Positions 45,116 to 57,926 of a DNA stretch of 64,000 bases are shown in pieces. The stretch is from the NCBI GenBank assembly GCA_025765595.1, contig JAIVFH010000075.1:111497-175496 (forward strand), given 5' to 3'. Every line of letters begins with the position of its first letter. Position 1 is the first letter of the stretch. This DNA is from Obelidium mucronatum (Eukaryota > Chytridiomycota > Chytridiomycetes > Chytridiales > Chytriomycetaceae). Below the pieces are notes generated by a model. The model saw nothing but the letters and a program-made list of their open reading frames with translations, was not told the DNA's origin and made no database searches. The position numbers and the translations under genes are program-made.

Positions 45116-47477
45116 TTAAGAAATTTCGCCAAGAAAATAGAGTCGAGCATACGCCTCCGGTAGTTTGTTGGTAGCAATGAGCCGAGGTACTTGTGAATCG
45201 GCAGGGAAGTTTCGAGCCAGGTGGTGTCGAACAAGTTTTTGATGTTGGTCGAGAGAGAGAGTAGAATCCCGCAGAACGTTGGCCATACTGTAGGGTGGGT
45301 TGAATTTAATAGCTTTTGAAGAGAATCCATCGAGCTCAGCCTGTTTAGTGAGTAAGTTTTTGAAGTGGTTGAAGATAGCAGTTTTGATGTCAGAGTCGAC
45401 AGGTCCTTTGCGGTAAGTAGAAGAAATGGATTTGATGGTTTTGTTGCTGCTGAGGGCTGAGTGAAGTTTGCAGTTGTCAGCAGGAATAAGTTGTGGCATC
45501 TTGGAAGCCATTCGACAGGTAATGAAGTCAGCCCGGTCCAAGAAGCTTGGGAGAAATAGAAGACGACGGATAGCAGAAGACTGAAGTGGAACTGGTGGTT
45601 GCAGTGGCTTGAAGATCCATTGGCAGATTTGATTGGTAAGACCAGACCCAGCAGAGCCAAGTGCAAGACGTTCTGATTGAGAGATGGTAGCGTTAGCGAG
45701 CGGTAAAGAATATTCCCACTTTGGACGGATAAGAGAGACAAAGATGGCCCGGCGAGACTGGGTGGTCCATGAAGAAGCATGTGGAGAAGCGGAGATGGTT
45801 TCAAAGGAGCGACGAGCTTGGTGGATTTTTCCCATGAAATAGTTGAAGAATTGAGGACCAGCAGTGGAGAGTGGCAGCCCAAGGTAGCGGTCTCGCTCTT
45901 TAGCAGGAATAGTGGTACCGTTGTAGATGAGTGGTGGCCCAGTGTAGTTGATGGTGGTACACTTGGATGGAGAGAGCGTAAGTCGACTCGAGATACAGAA
46001 GTTGACAATAATGGCAAAAGCCTTTTGAAGAAGAAAATCAGAAAAGGTGCGAACAGAAATATCGTCGGCAAAGAAAGAAGAAGGTGTAGTGCCGCGAGTA
46101 GGAGGGAGTTCAGAAACTAATTCAAAAGCAAGAGGATCAATAAAAATGTTGAACAAAATTGGAGAAAGAGAAGAGCCTTGTGGTAAACCACGCGAGCGGG
46201 TGATGATACAAGTATACTTGTCACCATAGAGAACCCTGGTGTAGGTACGGTGGAAGAGTTGGTGGACAGAAGCCAAGATGTTGAGGTGGAATGGACAGTT
46301 GGACTGGAGAAGTTTAGACTTGAGGCGGTCGAGTAGAATTGGAATGTCAAACAGTGTCGTAAGCCTTGTAGAAATCAGTGAGTAGAGTGCGAGTATCCTT
46401 GGAAGCAGTGTTGGCAGCCCAGGCTAAGTTGGAAGAGGTGGAACGACCTGGTTGGAAACCTTGTTGTGTAAAATGGACAGTAGTAAAACGACGGAGATAA
46501 ACATGGAGACACTTTTCGTAGAGCAGACGGAGACAGTTGCCGACCCCGAGCGGTCGGAAGTCAAGGAGAGTTGGGTGGAGCGGTGGAGTAGAGGACTTGG
46601 GAATGAGGATGGTGTTGAAGGCCCTCCATTGTTCAGGAATGATACCATGGGAGAAGCAGACTTGAAAGAGACTGGACAGAGCAGGGAGAATATCGGTAGA
46701 GTGGACCATTGTTTGAGCGATTCCAAGAGATTCCATCAGGCCCGACGCCTTCTGAAGTGGGGAAGCAGTGATTAGAGCTAGAAGTTGGTCAGTGGTAGCA
46801 AAGACAAAGTTTTCCGGTAGATCTGGCGGGTGGCGGGGTCAATGAGTGGAGGCGGCGACTGTACAGAGGGTCCATGGAGCGGGTAGAGAGATTTCGAAAA
46901 GTACTTCTGGCTTCATCGAGTTGTTTTTGAGACGGAGAGAACCATACTGGAGAGTACTTTTTGGACTGGAGGAAGACTTTGCCTGGCGAATAGCATCCAA
47001 GGTGGTAGTGGTTTTAGTTTTTGGGAGGGGGGAGTGGTGTGGAGGTAATGTTGCCTTCTTAGGGCCGTACAGCAGAGCTGCAAGCTGACGCAGTTTGTCA
47101 CTGATTTGGTTATACAAATCATCAATGACAGTTTGGGGAGGAAATTCAGATACAGAAAGTAAAGATATATTCGCAAAAATATTTTATGGAGTGGTAACGA
47201 GTGAGTTTTGGGAGGCGATGATAATTAAACGAACGAGATGTTCAGGGTTAAAAGCTAAAGGGGATTGTAAAATAGTTTTGGGAGAGGATGGATGCATAGA
47301 AGCAAAATAAGATTCAGAAGAAAGTGGCACAGTAGTACTGGATAACCCAGCTGAAGAAGAAAAAGATGGAGAGGCGGGTGAAGGAGCGGCACTAGAAGAA
47401 ACGGCCAAGAAATTAGAAGAAGAAACAAAAGATACAGAAGAACCTGAGACCAGTGGACCAGAAGGAGACTTAACCAT
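45116..47477 (-). pseudogene. LINE ORF2 reverse transcriptase, copy 3, frameshifted
   Basis: The C-terminal 386 residues (46276-45116, including motifs B and C) are open. The N-terminal part is split into pieces at about 46736-46347, 47117-46839 and 47477-47184 by single-base changes, for example an extra A near 46350 and lost bases near 46,710, 46,735, 46,830, 47,185, 47,200 and 47,228. The density and single-base type suggest consensus error more than decay. Confidence 0.85.
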
Positions 47478-47952
47478 CGACTTGGGAAGGAGCTGAAGAT
47501 TCCATGGCTCCGTCATCGACAAAAGTAGCACGACCTTTTCCTTTGGGAGATGGACCAGGAGGAGCTTGCCTAGAGTTTTCTTCAGCAATGAGAGCTCTCA
47601 TTGCTTCAGACTGTGTGTGTTTCTCGTACAAGTGGTCGGCCCAGCCAGCAAAGAAGCCTTGGACCCGGACATAAGGAGAAGACTCAGCAATCTTGATAAC
47701 CCTCTTGTAGTTCCAGAGCAGTTGCTTGGCAGATACAGAGTCCTTGTCCATTTGGAAGTTTTCCAGGACCTTAAACCCCAGTTTAGTAAGTTTCTGTGCG
47801 ATGAACCCGGCAAAGGTAATGTTGACAGTGAGCTCCATAGTAGCAGCCCCGACAGAGGAGAAGTTGTAGATTTCCCTAACAGGTACTTTCACCAACTCCA
47901 GTTTCTGCTTAAGCTGCGAATAAGGGATCTTTGTGAACCCAATCACATACAG
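47470..47952 (-). pseudogene. LINE ORF1 remnant, copy 3
   Basis: Identical truncated ORF1 tail as in copy 2. Confidence 0.85.
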
Positions 47953-47962
47953 GAGTGCAACG

Positions 47963-48404
47963 TTCTTTACTCATGGGGGAGGTTGGGGAGAGTTAGGGTT
48001 TCTCCGGAAATTTTTATGATATAAAAGTTGCCTACTGGGGGACTTGAACCCCTGGCCTGCACACCGCATGGATGTGCCTTACCAACTGAGCTATGGTGAT
48101 GTGTGTTTTTGCTGGCAAATACAAGGTGTAAGTGGAGACAATAATTCAAACTTTGCTGAAATTTTTTGAACAAAAACACATAACTTCTATGAATTAATCT
48201 TTTTAAACCTTACCTTGACCAAAAAAAAAAATAATTCAGTTTTCTACTTTAAGTTTCAAAGAGAAAAACCTGAAAATCCAAGATAGAAGCGGGGATTGAA
48301 CTGGCCACCCACTGGTTCAAAAGCAAATGACACACCAGATATGCCATAACTTCTACATTTTTCACAAGAAAAGCCAGTTTTATTATATACAAAACCACAA
48401 GCCA
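47963..48404 (-). repeat. tRNA-like module A, copy 4
   Basis: Near-identical to the copy at 40758. Confidence 0.8.
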
Positions 48405-50180
48405 AATTGGGCTGCTTTGGAATTAGGCTGCTTTGGAATTGGGCTGCTTTGGAATTAGGCAGCCTAATTGGGCTGCTTTGGGGAATTGGGCTGGTTCGGA
48501 ATATTAGGCTGCCTAATTGGGCTGGTTCGGAATATTAGGCAGCCTAATTGGGCTGGTTCGGAATATTAGGCTGCCTAATTGGGCTGGTTCGGAATATTAG
48601 GCAGCCTAATTGGGCTGGTTCGGAATATTAGGCAGCCTAATTGGGCTGGTTCGGAATATTAGGCTGCCTAATTGGGCTGGTTCGGTGAATTGGGCTGGTT
48701 CGAAATATTAGGCAGCCTAATTGGGCTGGTTCGGTGAATTGGGCTGGTTCGGAATATTAGGCAGCCTGATTGGGCTGGGCTATGCTGGAAGATGTTACAC
48801 AAGGGACCAATTTGAAAGTCCTTCAATCAGATTTTTCAAAATTTTTGACTTATGGCCCAATAAAGTTACATGAGCCTAAATTTGTATACCTATTGATGTT
48901 AAAATTATTGCTCTAAATTTTTCGGTTCTGCTGCAAGCAGTTTGCCTTGGAACATCAGTCAGTTGCAAAATTTTTTCTGTGAATTACGCTCGCCAAATTA
49001 GGTTACACGAGACACTCTATAATACTTAAGTAGTTGGTATTAGAACTTTTGATTTCCTCAAAACGTTACACGAGCCACCAAAACATAAAAATTTCCAAGT
49101 TCTGCAAGTACTGCAAGCAAATTGCCTTGAAAAAACAATCAAGCCTATAAGTCTGCACAATTTAACTGGGAATTCCACTTGCCCAATGACGTTACACGAG
49201 AGTCTCTATGACAGTAAGTGGTTGGTATTACAATGTTTGATTTTGGCAGTGCAACAAAAACGTTACACGAGCCACCAAAACATAAAAATTTCCAAGTTCT
49301 GCAAGTACTGCAAGCAAATTGCCTTGAAAAAACAATCAAGCCTATAAGTCTGCACAATTTAACTGGGAATTCCACTTGCCCAATGACGTTACACGAGAGT
49401 CTCTATGATAGTAAAAGGTTGGTATTTCAATGTTTGATTTTGGCAGTGCAACAAAAACGTTACACGAGCCACCAAAACATAAAAATTTCCAAGTTCTGCA
49501 AGTACTGCAAGCAAATTGCCTTGAAAAAACAATCAAGCCTATAAGTCTGCACAATTTAACTGGGAATTCCACTTGCCCAATGACGTTACACGAGAGTCTC
49601 TATGACAGTAAGTGGTTGGTATTACAATGTTTGATTTTGGCAGTGCAACAAAAACGTTACACGAGCCTCCAAAACTTAAAAATTTCCAAGTTCTGCGAGT
49701 ACTGCAAGCAAATTGCCTTGAAAAATAAATCAAGCCTATAAGTCTGCACAATTTATGAAAAAACTGCAGTAGCCCAATTATGTTACACAAGACTCACTAT
49801 GTGTACAGAGTAGTTCCCATAAGAGTTCACTGCACCAAAAACATTACAGAAGCCTACAAAAATTGAAAATTTTTAGGTTGGCAAGAAGTGAGCAGCTTGC
49901 CTTGAAATGAGTTTGCACAATATTTCCAAGAAATGCACTAGCTCAATTACGTTACACGCAACACAAGCCTCCAGAAGGGGCTGCTTGGGGGAACTGGCCT
50001 GCTTTGGAAAGTAGGCAGCCTAACTGGGCTGTTTCAGAATATTAGGCTGCCTAATTGGGCTGGTTCGGAAAAATTGGGCTGCTTTGGGACATTGGGCTGG
50101 TTTGGAATACTAGGCAGCCTAATTGGGCTGCTTTGGGGAATTGGGCTGGTTCGGAATATTAGGCAGCCTAATTGGGCTGG
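48405..50180. repeat. Sat1 - spacer 1 - Sat1 block, unit 2
   Basis: Sat1 48405-48782, spacer 1 48783-49976 with four 197-base repeats, Sat1 49977-50180. Confidence 0.9.
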
Positions 50181-50668
50181 TTCTTTACTCATGGGGGAGG
50201 TTGGGGAGAGTTAGGGTTTCTCCGGAAATTTTTATTATATAAAAGTTGCCTACTGGGGGACTTGAACCCCTGGCCTGTGCACCTCATGTCTGTGCTTTAC
50301 CAACTGAGATATAAGGGATGTTGTTAATTCTATCTTTTGACATGAATAAGTATGGTTATTATGGAAAACAATAGACAGTCCTAGTTAGAAGCTTGCACTT
50401 TCAAACTGAGTTTATGGATGGCATAAAGAGTCTTGACAAGACTGAAATAGAGGTATTCAGTCAAACTCTGCTGTCCAAATTCGTGTTTTTCCCACATATT
50501 AGACTGAGGGATAGATTATCAGAAAGTTGAAACAATTGAAAAACAACCAAAAGTTGACAGTGCTGGGGATTGAACCAGTGACCCTCAAATTCCAAAAAGA
50601 ACTGCTTGTCCGATGAGCTAAAATAACACATTTATTCATTGAAATTTCATAAGTTGTTCTCATTAGAA
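50181..50668 (-). repeat. tRNA-like module B, copy 3
   Basis: Near-identical to the copy at 42976. Confidence 0.8.
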
Positions 50669-52176
50669 AAGGTCTAATTAGACTGTCTAATTCAGACTGT
50701 CTAATTTAGACTGTCTAATTCAGACTGTCTAATTCAGACTGTCTAATTCAGACTGTCTAATTTAGACTGTCTAATTCAGACGGTGCGATTAGACTGTCCA
50801 ATTAGACTGTCTAATTTAGACGGTTAATTCAGACTGTCTAATTTAGACTGTCTAATTTAGACGGTTAATTCAGACTGTCTAATTTAGACTGTCTAATTTA
50901 GACGGTGCGATTAGACTGTCCAATTAGACTGTCTAATTTAGACGGTTAATTTAGACTGTCTAATTTAGACTGTCTAATTTAGACGGTCAATTCAGACTGT
51001 CTAATTTTTTCGACTGTCTAATTTAATGCCCAAACGGAATGTGTGAAATTTGGGAAGACCTCAGGAAACAACGTTACACAAGGACGCTGGTTGTGCAAAA
51101 TATCATGGCCAATCAGATTTGAAAATTTGCAGGAATGATTTTATCGGCTCACTTGAAAAATGACGTTACACAAGGCTATTGATGATTGTTAAGCCCAATC
51201 AGATGTGAAATTTTGGGATCAACCTTGTCCAGTCACCAGATAAATCACGTTACACAAGGGCACTTTGTGTTAAAAATTTCATTCCCCATCAGATTCGGTA
51301 TAATATTCAAAAGTCTACTTATAAGGTTACCTGGAAAATGACGTTACACAAGTTCTAAGATGATGAAAAATACACTATTACTATTAATACAATTAAGAAT
51401 AGTACTCTTAGACACTATGCAATAATGTTACACAAGATTTACCTTGATGAGAAAAAAACTTATGCAGTACTCTCATCTCTTTGATACTTCAAGCATCAGT
51501 TGAATGAGGTAAAAAAATCCATATTAGTTAAAAGACGTTACACGAGCGTTACACGAGGCTTACACGAGTCCCTGTCCAACCCTAACCCATTAGACTGTCT
51601 AATTTAGACGGTTAATTCAGACTGTCTAATTTAGACTGTCTAATTCAGACGGTGCGATTAGACTGTCCAATTAGACTGTCTAATTTAGACGGTTAATTCA
51701 GACTGTCTAATTTAGACTGTCTAATTTAGACGGTGCGATTAGACTGTCCAATTAGACTGTCTAATTTAGACGGTTAATTCAGACTGTCTAATTTAGACTG
51801 TCTAATTTAGACGGTGCGATTAGACTGTCCAATTAGACTGTCTAATTTAGACGGTTAATTCAGACTGTCTAATTTAGACTGTCTAATTCAGACGGTGCGA
51901 TTAGACTGTCCAATTAGACTGTCTAATTTAGACGGTTAATTCAGACTGTCTAATTTAGACGGTTAATTCAGACTGTCTAATTTAGACTGTCTAATTCAGA
52001 CGGTGCGATTAGACTGTCCAATTAGACTGTCTAATTTAGACGGTTAATTCAGACTGTCTAATTTAGACTGTCTAATTCAGACGGTGCGATTAGACTGTCC
52101 AATTAGACTGTCTAATTTAGACGGTTAATTCAGACTGTCTAATTTAGACTGTCTAATTCAGACGGTGCGATTAGAC
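50669..52176. repeat. Sat2 - spacer 2 - Sat2 block, unit 2
   Basis: Sat2 50669-51005, spacer 2 51006-51590, Sat2 51591-52176. Confidence 0.9.
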
Positions 52177-52207
52177 TTAGGGTCAGGGTTAGGGTTAGGG
52201 TTAGGGC
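52177..52207 (+). repeat. Telomeric TTAGGG tract
   Basis: Same 31-base tract, followed by LINE poly(T). Confidence 0.93.
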
Positions 52208-52347
52208 TTTTTTTTTTTTTTTTTTTTTAATGTTAAAGTTTATTGCCTCCGGTAACCCAAGAGGATAACAACCAAAGATGTAAGTTAAAGAAGAAGAAGA
52301 AGTAGAAGAAAAGTTAAAGAAAAAGTCGATAAGAAAATAAAGTCAAC

Positions 52348-54714
52348 TTAAGAAATTTCGCCAAGAAAATAGAGTCGAGCATACGCCTCCGGTAGTTTGT
52401 TGGTAGCAATGAGCCGAGGTACTTGTGAATCGGCAGGGAAGTTTCGAGCCAGGTGGTGTCGAACAAGTTTTTGATGTTGGTCGAGAGAGAGAGTAGAATC
52501 CCGCAGAACGTTGGCCATACTGTAGGGTGGGTTGAATTTAATAGCTTTTGAAGAGAATCCATCGAGCTCAGCCTGTTTAGTGAGTAAGTTTTTGAAGTGG
52601 TTGAAGATAGCAGTTTTGATGTCAGAGTCGACAGGTCCTTTGCGGTAAGTAGAAGAAATGGATTTGATGGTTTTGTTGCTGCTGAGGGCTGAGTGAAGTT
52701 TGCAGTTGTCAGCAGGAATAAGTTGTGGCATCTTGGAAGCCATTCGACAGGTAATGAAGTCAGCCCGGTCCAAGAAGCTTGGGAGAAATAGAAGACGACG
52801 GATAGCAGAAGACTGAAGTGGAACTGGTGGTTGCAGTGGCTTGAAGATCCATTGGCAGATTTGATTGGTAAGACCAGACCCAGCAGAGCCAAGTGCAAGA
52901 CGTTCTGATTGAGAGATGGTAGCGTTAGCGAGCGGTAAAGAATATTCCCACTTTGGACGGATAAGAGAGACAAAGATGGCCCGGCGAGACTGGGTGGTCC
53001 ATGAAGAAGCATGTGGAGAAGCGGAGATGGTTTCAAAGGAGCGACGAGCTTGGTGGATTTTTCCCATGAAATAGTTGAAGAATTGAGGACCAGCAGTGGA
53101 GAGTGGCAGCCCAAGGTAGCGGTCTCGCTCTTTAGCAGGAATAGTGGTACCGTTGTAGATGAGTGGTGGCCCAGTGTAGTTGATGGTGGTACACTTGGAT
53201 GGAGAGAGCGTAAGTCGACTCGAGATACAGAAGTTGACAATAATGGCAAAAGCCTTTTGAAGAAGAAAATCAGAAAAGGTGCGAACAGAAATATCGTCGG
53301 CAAAGAAAGAAGAAGGTGTAGTGCCGCGAGTAGGAGGGAGTTCAGAAACTAATTCAAAAGCAAGAGGATCAATAAAAATGTTGAACAAAATTGGAGAAAG
53401 AGAAGAGCCTTGTGGTAAACCACGCGAGCGGGTGATGATACAAGTATACTTGTCACCATAGAGAACCCTGGTGTAGGTACGGTGGAAGAGTTGGTGGACA
53501 GAAGCCAAGATGTTGAGGTGGAATGGACAGTTGGACTGGAGAAGTTTAGACTTGAGGCGGTCGAGTAGAATTGGAATGTCAACAGTGTCGTAAGCCTTGT
53601 AGAAATCAGTGAGTAGAGTGCGAGTATCCTTGGAAGCAGTGTTGGCAGCCCAGGCTAAGTTGGAAGAGGTGGAACGACCTGGTTGGAAACCTTGTTGTGT
53701 AAAATGGACAGTAGTAAAACGACGGAGATAAACATGGAGACACTTTTCGTAGAGCAGACGGAGACAGTTGCCGACCCCGAGCGGTCGGAAGTCAAGGAGA
53801 GTTGGGTGGAGCGGTGGAGTAGAGGACTTGGGAATGAGGATGGTGTTGAAGGCCCTCCATTGTTCAGGAATGATACCATGGGAGAAGCAGACTTGAAAGA
53901 GACTGGACAGAGCAGGGAGAATATCGGTAGAGTGGACCAATTGTTTGAGCAGATTCCAAGAGATTCCATCAGGCCCCGACGCCTTCTGAAGTGGGTAAGC
54001 AGTGATTAGAGCTAGAAGTTGGTCAGTGGTAGCAAAGACAAAGTTTTCCGGTAGATCTGGCGGGTTGGCGGGGTCAATGAGTGGAGGCGGCGACTGGTAA
54101 AGAGGGTCCATGGAGCGGTAGAGATTTCGAAAAGTACTTCTGGCTTCATCGAGTTGTTTTGGAGACGGAGAGAACCCATACTGGAGAGTACTTTTTGGAC
54201 TGGAGGAAGACTTTGCCTGGCGAATAGCATCCAAGGTGGTAGTGGTTTTAGTTTTTGGGAGGGGGGAGTGGTGTGGAGGTAATGTTGCCTTCTTAGGGCC
54301 GTACAGCAGAGCTGCAAGCTGACGCAGTTTGTCACTGATTTGGTTATACAAATCATCAATGACAGTTTGGGGAGGAAATTCAGATACAGAAAGTAAAGAT
54401 ATATTCGCAAAAATATTTTTATGGAGTGGTAAACGAGTGAGTTTTGGGAGGCGATGATAATTAAAACGAACGAGATGTTCAGGGTTAAAAGCTAAAGGGG
54501 ATTGTAAAATAGTTTTGGGAGAGGATGGATGCATAGAAGCAAAATAAGATTCAGAAGAAAGTGGCACAGTAGTACTGGATAACCCAGCTGAAGAAGAAAA
54601 AGATGGAGAGGCGGGTGAAGGAGCGGCACTAGAAGAAACGGCCAAGAAATTAGAAGAAGAAACAAAAGATACAGAAGAACCTGAGACCAGTGGACCAGAA
54701 GGAGACTTAACCAT
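52348..54714 (-). CDS. LINE ORF2 reverse transcriptase, copy 4, intact
   Basis: 788 residues, the same protein as copy 2 as far as I can compare, with motif A D370, motif B RGLPQGSSLSP and motif C FADD. Starts in the ATGGTTAA overlap with the ORF1 remnant. Confidence 0.92.
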   Translation of the reverse strand: MVKSPSGPLVSGSSVSFVSSSNFLAVSSSAAPSPASPSFSSSAGLSSTTVPLSSESYFASMHPSSPKTILQSPLAFNPEHLVRFNYHRLPKLTRLPLHKNIFANISLLSVSEFPPQTVIDDLYNQISDKLRQLAALLYGPKKATLPPHHSPLPKTKTTTTLDAIRQAKSSSSPKSTLQYGFSPSPKQLDEARSTFRNLYRSMDPLYQSPPPLIDPANPPDLPENFVFATTDQLLALITAYPLQKASGPDGISWNLLKQLVHSTDILPALSSLFQVCFSHGIIPEQWRAFNTILIPKSSTPPLHPTLLDFRPLGVGNCLRLLYEKCLHVYLRRFTTVHFTQQGFQPGRSTSSNLAWAANTASKDTRTLLTDFYKAYDTVDIPILLDRLKSKLLQSNCPFHLNILASVHQLFHRTYTRVLYGDKYTCIITRSRGLPQGSSLSPILFNIFIDPLAFELVSELPPTRGTTPSSFFADDISVRTFSDFLLQKAFAIIVNFCISSRLTLSPSKCTTINYTGPPLIYNGTTIPAKERDRYLGLPLSTAGPQFFNYFMGKIHQARRSFETISASPHASSWTTQSRRAIFVSLIRPKWEYSLPLANATISQSERLALGSAGSGLTNQICQWIFKPLQPPVPLQSSAIRRLLFLPSFLDRADFITCRMASKMPQLIPADNCKLHSALSSNKTIKSISSTYRKGPVDSDIKTAIFNHFKNLLTKQAELDGFSSKAIKFNPPYSMANVLRDSTLSLDQHQKLVRHHLARNFPADSQVPRLIATNKLPEAYARLYFLGEIS

Positions 54715-55189
54715 CGACTTGGGAAGGAGCTGAAGATTCCATGGCTCCGTCATCGACAAAAGTAGCACGACCTTTTCCTTTGGGAGATGGACCAGGAGGA
54801 GCTTGCCTAGAGTTTTCTTCAGCAATGAGAGCTCTCATTGCTTCAGACTGTGTGTGTTTCTCGTACAAGTGGTCGGCCCAGCCAGCAAAGAAGCCTTGGA
54901 CCCGGACATAAGGAGAAGACTCAGCAATCTTGATAACCCTCTTGTAGTTCCAGAGCAGTTGCTTGGCAGATACAGAGTCCTTGTCCATTTGGAAGTTTTC
55001 CAGGACCTTAAACCCCAGTTTAGTAAGTTTCTGTGCGATGAACCCGGCAAAGGTAATGTTGACAGTGAGCTCCATAGTAGCAGCCCCGACAGAGGAGAAG
55101 TTGTAGATTTCCCTAACAGGTACTTTCACCAACTCCAGTTTCTGCTTAAGCTGCGAATAAGGGATCTTTGTGAACCCAATCACATACAG
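54707..55189 (-). pseudogene. LINE ORF1 remnant, copy 4
   Basis: Same truncated ORF1 tail as in copy 2. Confidence 0.85.
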
Positions 55190-55199
55190 GAGTGCAACG

Positions 55200-55641
55200 T
55201 TCTTTACTCATGGGGGAGGTTGGGGAGAGTTAGGGTTTCTCCGGAAATTTTTATGATATAAAAGTTGCCTACTGGGGGACTTGAACCCCTGGCCTGCACA
55301 CCGCATGGATGTGCCTTACCAACTGAGCTATGGTGATGTGTGTTTTTGCTGGCAAATACAAGGTGTAAGTGGAGACAATAATTCAAACTTTGCTGAAATT
55401 TTTTGAACAAAAACACATAACTTCTATGAATTAATCTTTTTAAACCTTACCTTGACCAAAAAAAAAAATAATTCAGTTTTCTACTTTAAGTTTCAAAGAG
55501 AAAAACCTGAAAATCCAAGATAGAAGCGGGGATTGAACTGGCCACCCACTGGTTCAAAAGCAAATGACACACCAGATATGCCATAACTTCTACATTTTTC
55601 ACAAGAAAAGCCAGTTTTATTATATACAAAACCACAAGCCA
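55200..55641 (-). repeat. tRNA-like module A, copy 5
   Basis: Near-identical to the copy at 40758. Confidence 0.8.
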
Positions 55642-57437
55642 AATTGGGCTGCTTTGGAATTAGGCTGCTTTGGAATTGGGCTGCTTTGGAATTAGGCAGC
55701 CTAATTGGGCTGCTTTGGGGAATTGGGCTGGTTCGGAATATTAGGCTGCCTAATTGGGCTGGTTCGGAATATTAGGCAGCCTAATTGGGCTGGTTCGGAA
55801 TATTAGGCTGCCTAATTGGGCTGGTTCGGAATATTAGGCAGCCTAATTGGGCTGGTTCGGAATATTAGGCAGCCTAATTGGGCTGGTTCGGAATATTAGG
55901 CTGCCTAATTGGGCTGGTTCGGTGAATTGGGCTGGTTCGAAATATTAGGCAGCCTAATTGGGCTGGTTCGGTGAATTGGGCTGGTTCGGAATATTAGGCA
56001 GCCTGATTGGGCTGGGCTATGCTGGAAGATGTTACACAAGGGACCAATTTGAAAGTCCTTCAATCAGATTTTTCAAAATTTTTGACTTATGGCCCAATAA
56101 AGTTACATGAGCCTAAATTTGTATACCTATTGATGTTAAAATTATTGCTCTAAATTTTTCGGTTCTGCTGCAAGCAGTTTGCCTTGGAACATCAGTCAGT
56201 TGCAAAATTTTTTCTGTGAATTACGCTCGCCAAATTAGGTTACACGAGACACTCTATAATACTTAAGTAGTTGGTATTAGAACTTTTGATTTCCTCAAAA
56301 CGTTACACGAGCCACCAAAACATAAAAATTTCCAAGTTCTGCAAGTACTGCAAGCAAATTGCCTTGAAAAAACAATCAAGCCTATAAGTCTGCACAATTT
56401 AACTGGGAATTCCACTTGCCCAATGACGTTACACGAGAGTCTCTATGACAGTAAGTGGTTGGTATTACAATGTTTGATTTTGGCAGTGCAACAAAAACGT
56501 TACACGAGCCACCAAAACATAAAAATTTCCAAGTTCTGCAAGTACTGCAAGCAAATTGCCTTGAAAAAACAATCAAGCCTATAAGTCTGCACAATTTAAC
56601 TGGGAATTCCACTTGCCCAATGACGTTACACGAGAGTCTCTAAGGTCAGGGTTTAGGGTTAGAGACAGATTTAGGGTTAGGGTTAAGGTTAGGCTTAGGA
56701 TTAGGGTTAGGCTTAGGGTTAGGGCCAAAACATAAAAATTTCCAAGTTCTGCAAGTACTGCAAGCAAATTGCCTTGAAAAAACAATCAAGCCTATAAGTC
56801 TGCACAATTTAACTGGGAATTCCACTTGCCCAATGACGTTACACGAGAGTCTCTATGACAGTAAGTGGTTGGTATTACAATGTTTGATTTTGGCAGTGCA
56901 ACAAAAACGTTACACGAGCCTCCAAAACTTAAAAATTTCCAAGTTCTGCGAGTACTGCAAGCAAATTGCCTTGAAAAATAAATCAAGCCTATAAGTCTGC
57001 ACAATTTATGAAAAAACTGCAGTAGCCCAATTATGTTACACAAGACTCACTATGTGTACAGAGTAGTTCCCATAAGAGTTCACTGCACCCAAAAACATTA
57101 CAGAAGCCTACAAAAATTGAAAAATTTTTAGGTTGGCAAGAAGTGAGCAGCTTGCCTTGAAATGAGTTTGCACAATATTTCCAAGAAATGCACTAGCTCC
57201 AATTACGTTACACGCAACACAAGCCTCCAGAAGGGGGCTGCTTGGGGGAACTGGCCTGCTTGGAAAGTAGGCAGCCTAACTGGGCTTGTTTTCAGAATAT
57301 TAGGCTGCCTAATTGGGCTGGTTCGGAAAAATTGGGCTGCTTTGGGACATTGGGCTGGTTTGGAATACTAGGCAGCCTAATGGGCTGCTTTGGGGAATTG
57401 GGGCTGGTTCGGAATATTAGGCAGCCTAATTGGCTGG
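55642..57437. repeat. Sat1 - spacer 1 - Sat1 block, unit 3, interrupted by telomeric tract
   Basis: Sat1 55642-56019, spacer 1 56020-57234, Sat1 57235-57437. One 197-base repeat is interrupted: about 110 bases are replaced by a degenerate telomeric tract at 56642-56725. From about 57,070 onward many single-base indels are seen relative to the other units. Confidence 0.88.
56642..56725 (+). repeat. Internal degenerate telomeric tract
   Basis: AAGGTCAGGGTTTAGGGTTA and further TTAGGG variants inside spacer 1. Its first 70 bases are the same as the tract that starts at 63901. Confidence 0.9.
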
Positions 57438-57926
57438 TTCTTTACTCATGGGGGAGGTTGGGGAGAGTTAGGGTTTCTCCGGAAATTTTTATTATATAAA
57501 GTTGCCTACTGGGGGACTTGAACCCCTGGCCTGTGCACCTCATGTCTGTGCTTTACCAACTGAGATATAAGGGATAGTTGTTAATTCTATCTTTTGACAT
57601 GAAATAAGTATGGTTATTATGGAAAACAATAGACAGGTCCTAGTTAGAAGCTTGCACTTTCAAACTGAGTTTATGGATGGCCTAAAGAGTCTTGACAAGA
57701 CTGAAATAGAGGTATTCAGTCAACTCTGCTGTCCAAATTCGTGTTTTTCCCACATATTAGACTGAGGGATAGATTATCAGAAAGGTTGAAACAATTGAAA
57801 AACAACCAAAAGTTGACAGTGCTGGGGATTTGAACCAGTGACCCTCAATTCCAAAAAGAACTGCTTGTCCGATGAGCTAAAATAACCACATTATTCATTG
57901 AAATTTCATAAGTTGTTCTCATTAGA
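57438..57926 (-). repeat. tRNA-like module B, copy 4
   Basis: As other B copies, with scattered single-base indels (for example the lost A in ATATAAAGTTG). Confidence 0.75.

Larger units (their letters stand above)
44975..47962 (-). mobile_element. Telomere-associated non-LTR retrotransposon, copy 3 (many indels)
   Basis: Nearly identical to copy 2, with the same 5' truncation, but with a cluster of single-base indels between about 46,340 and 47,240. Confidence 0.94.
52208..55199 (-). mobile_element. Telomere-associated non-LTR retrotransposon, copy 4
   Basis: 2,992 bases; near-identical to copy 2, same 5' truncation point, ORF2 intact. Confidence 0.95.
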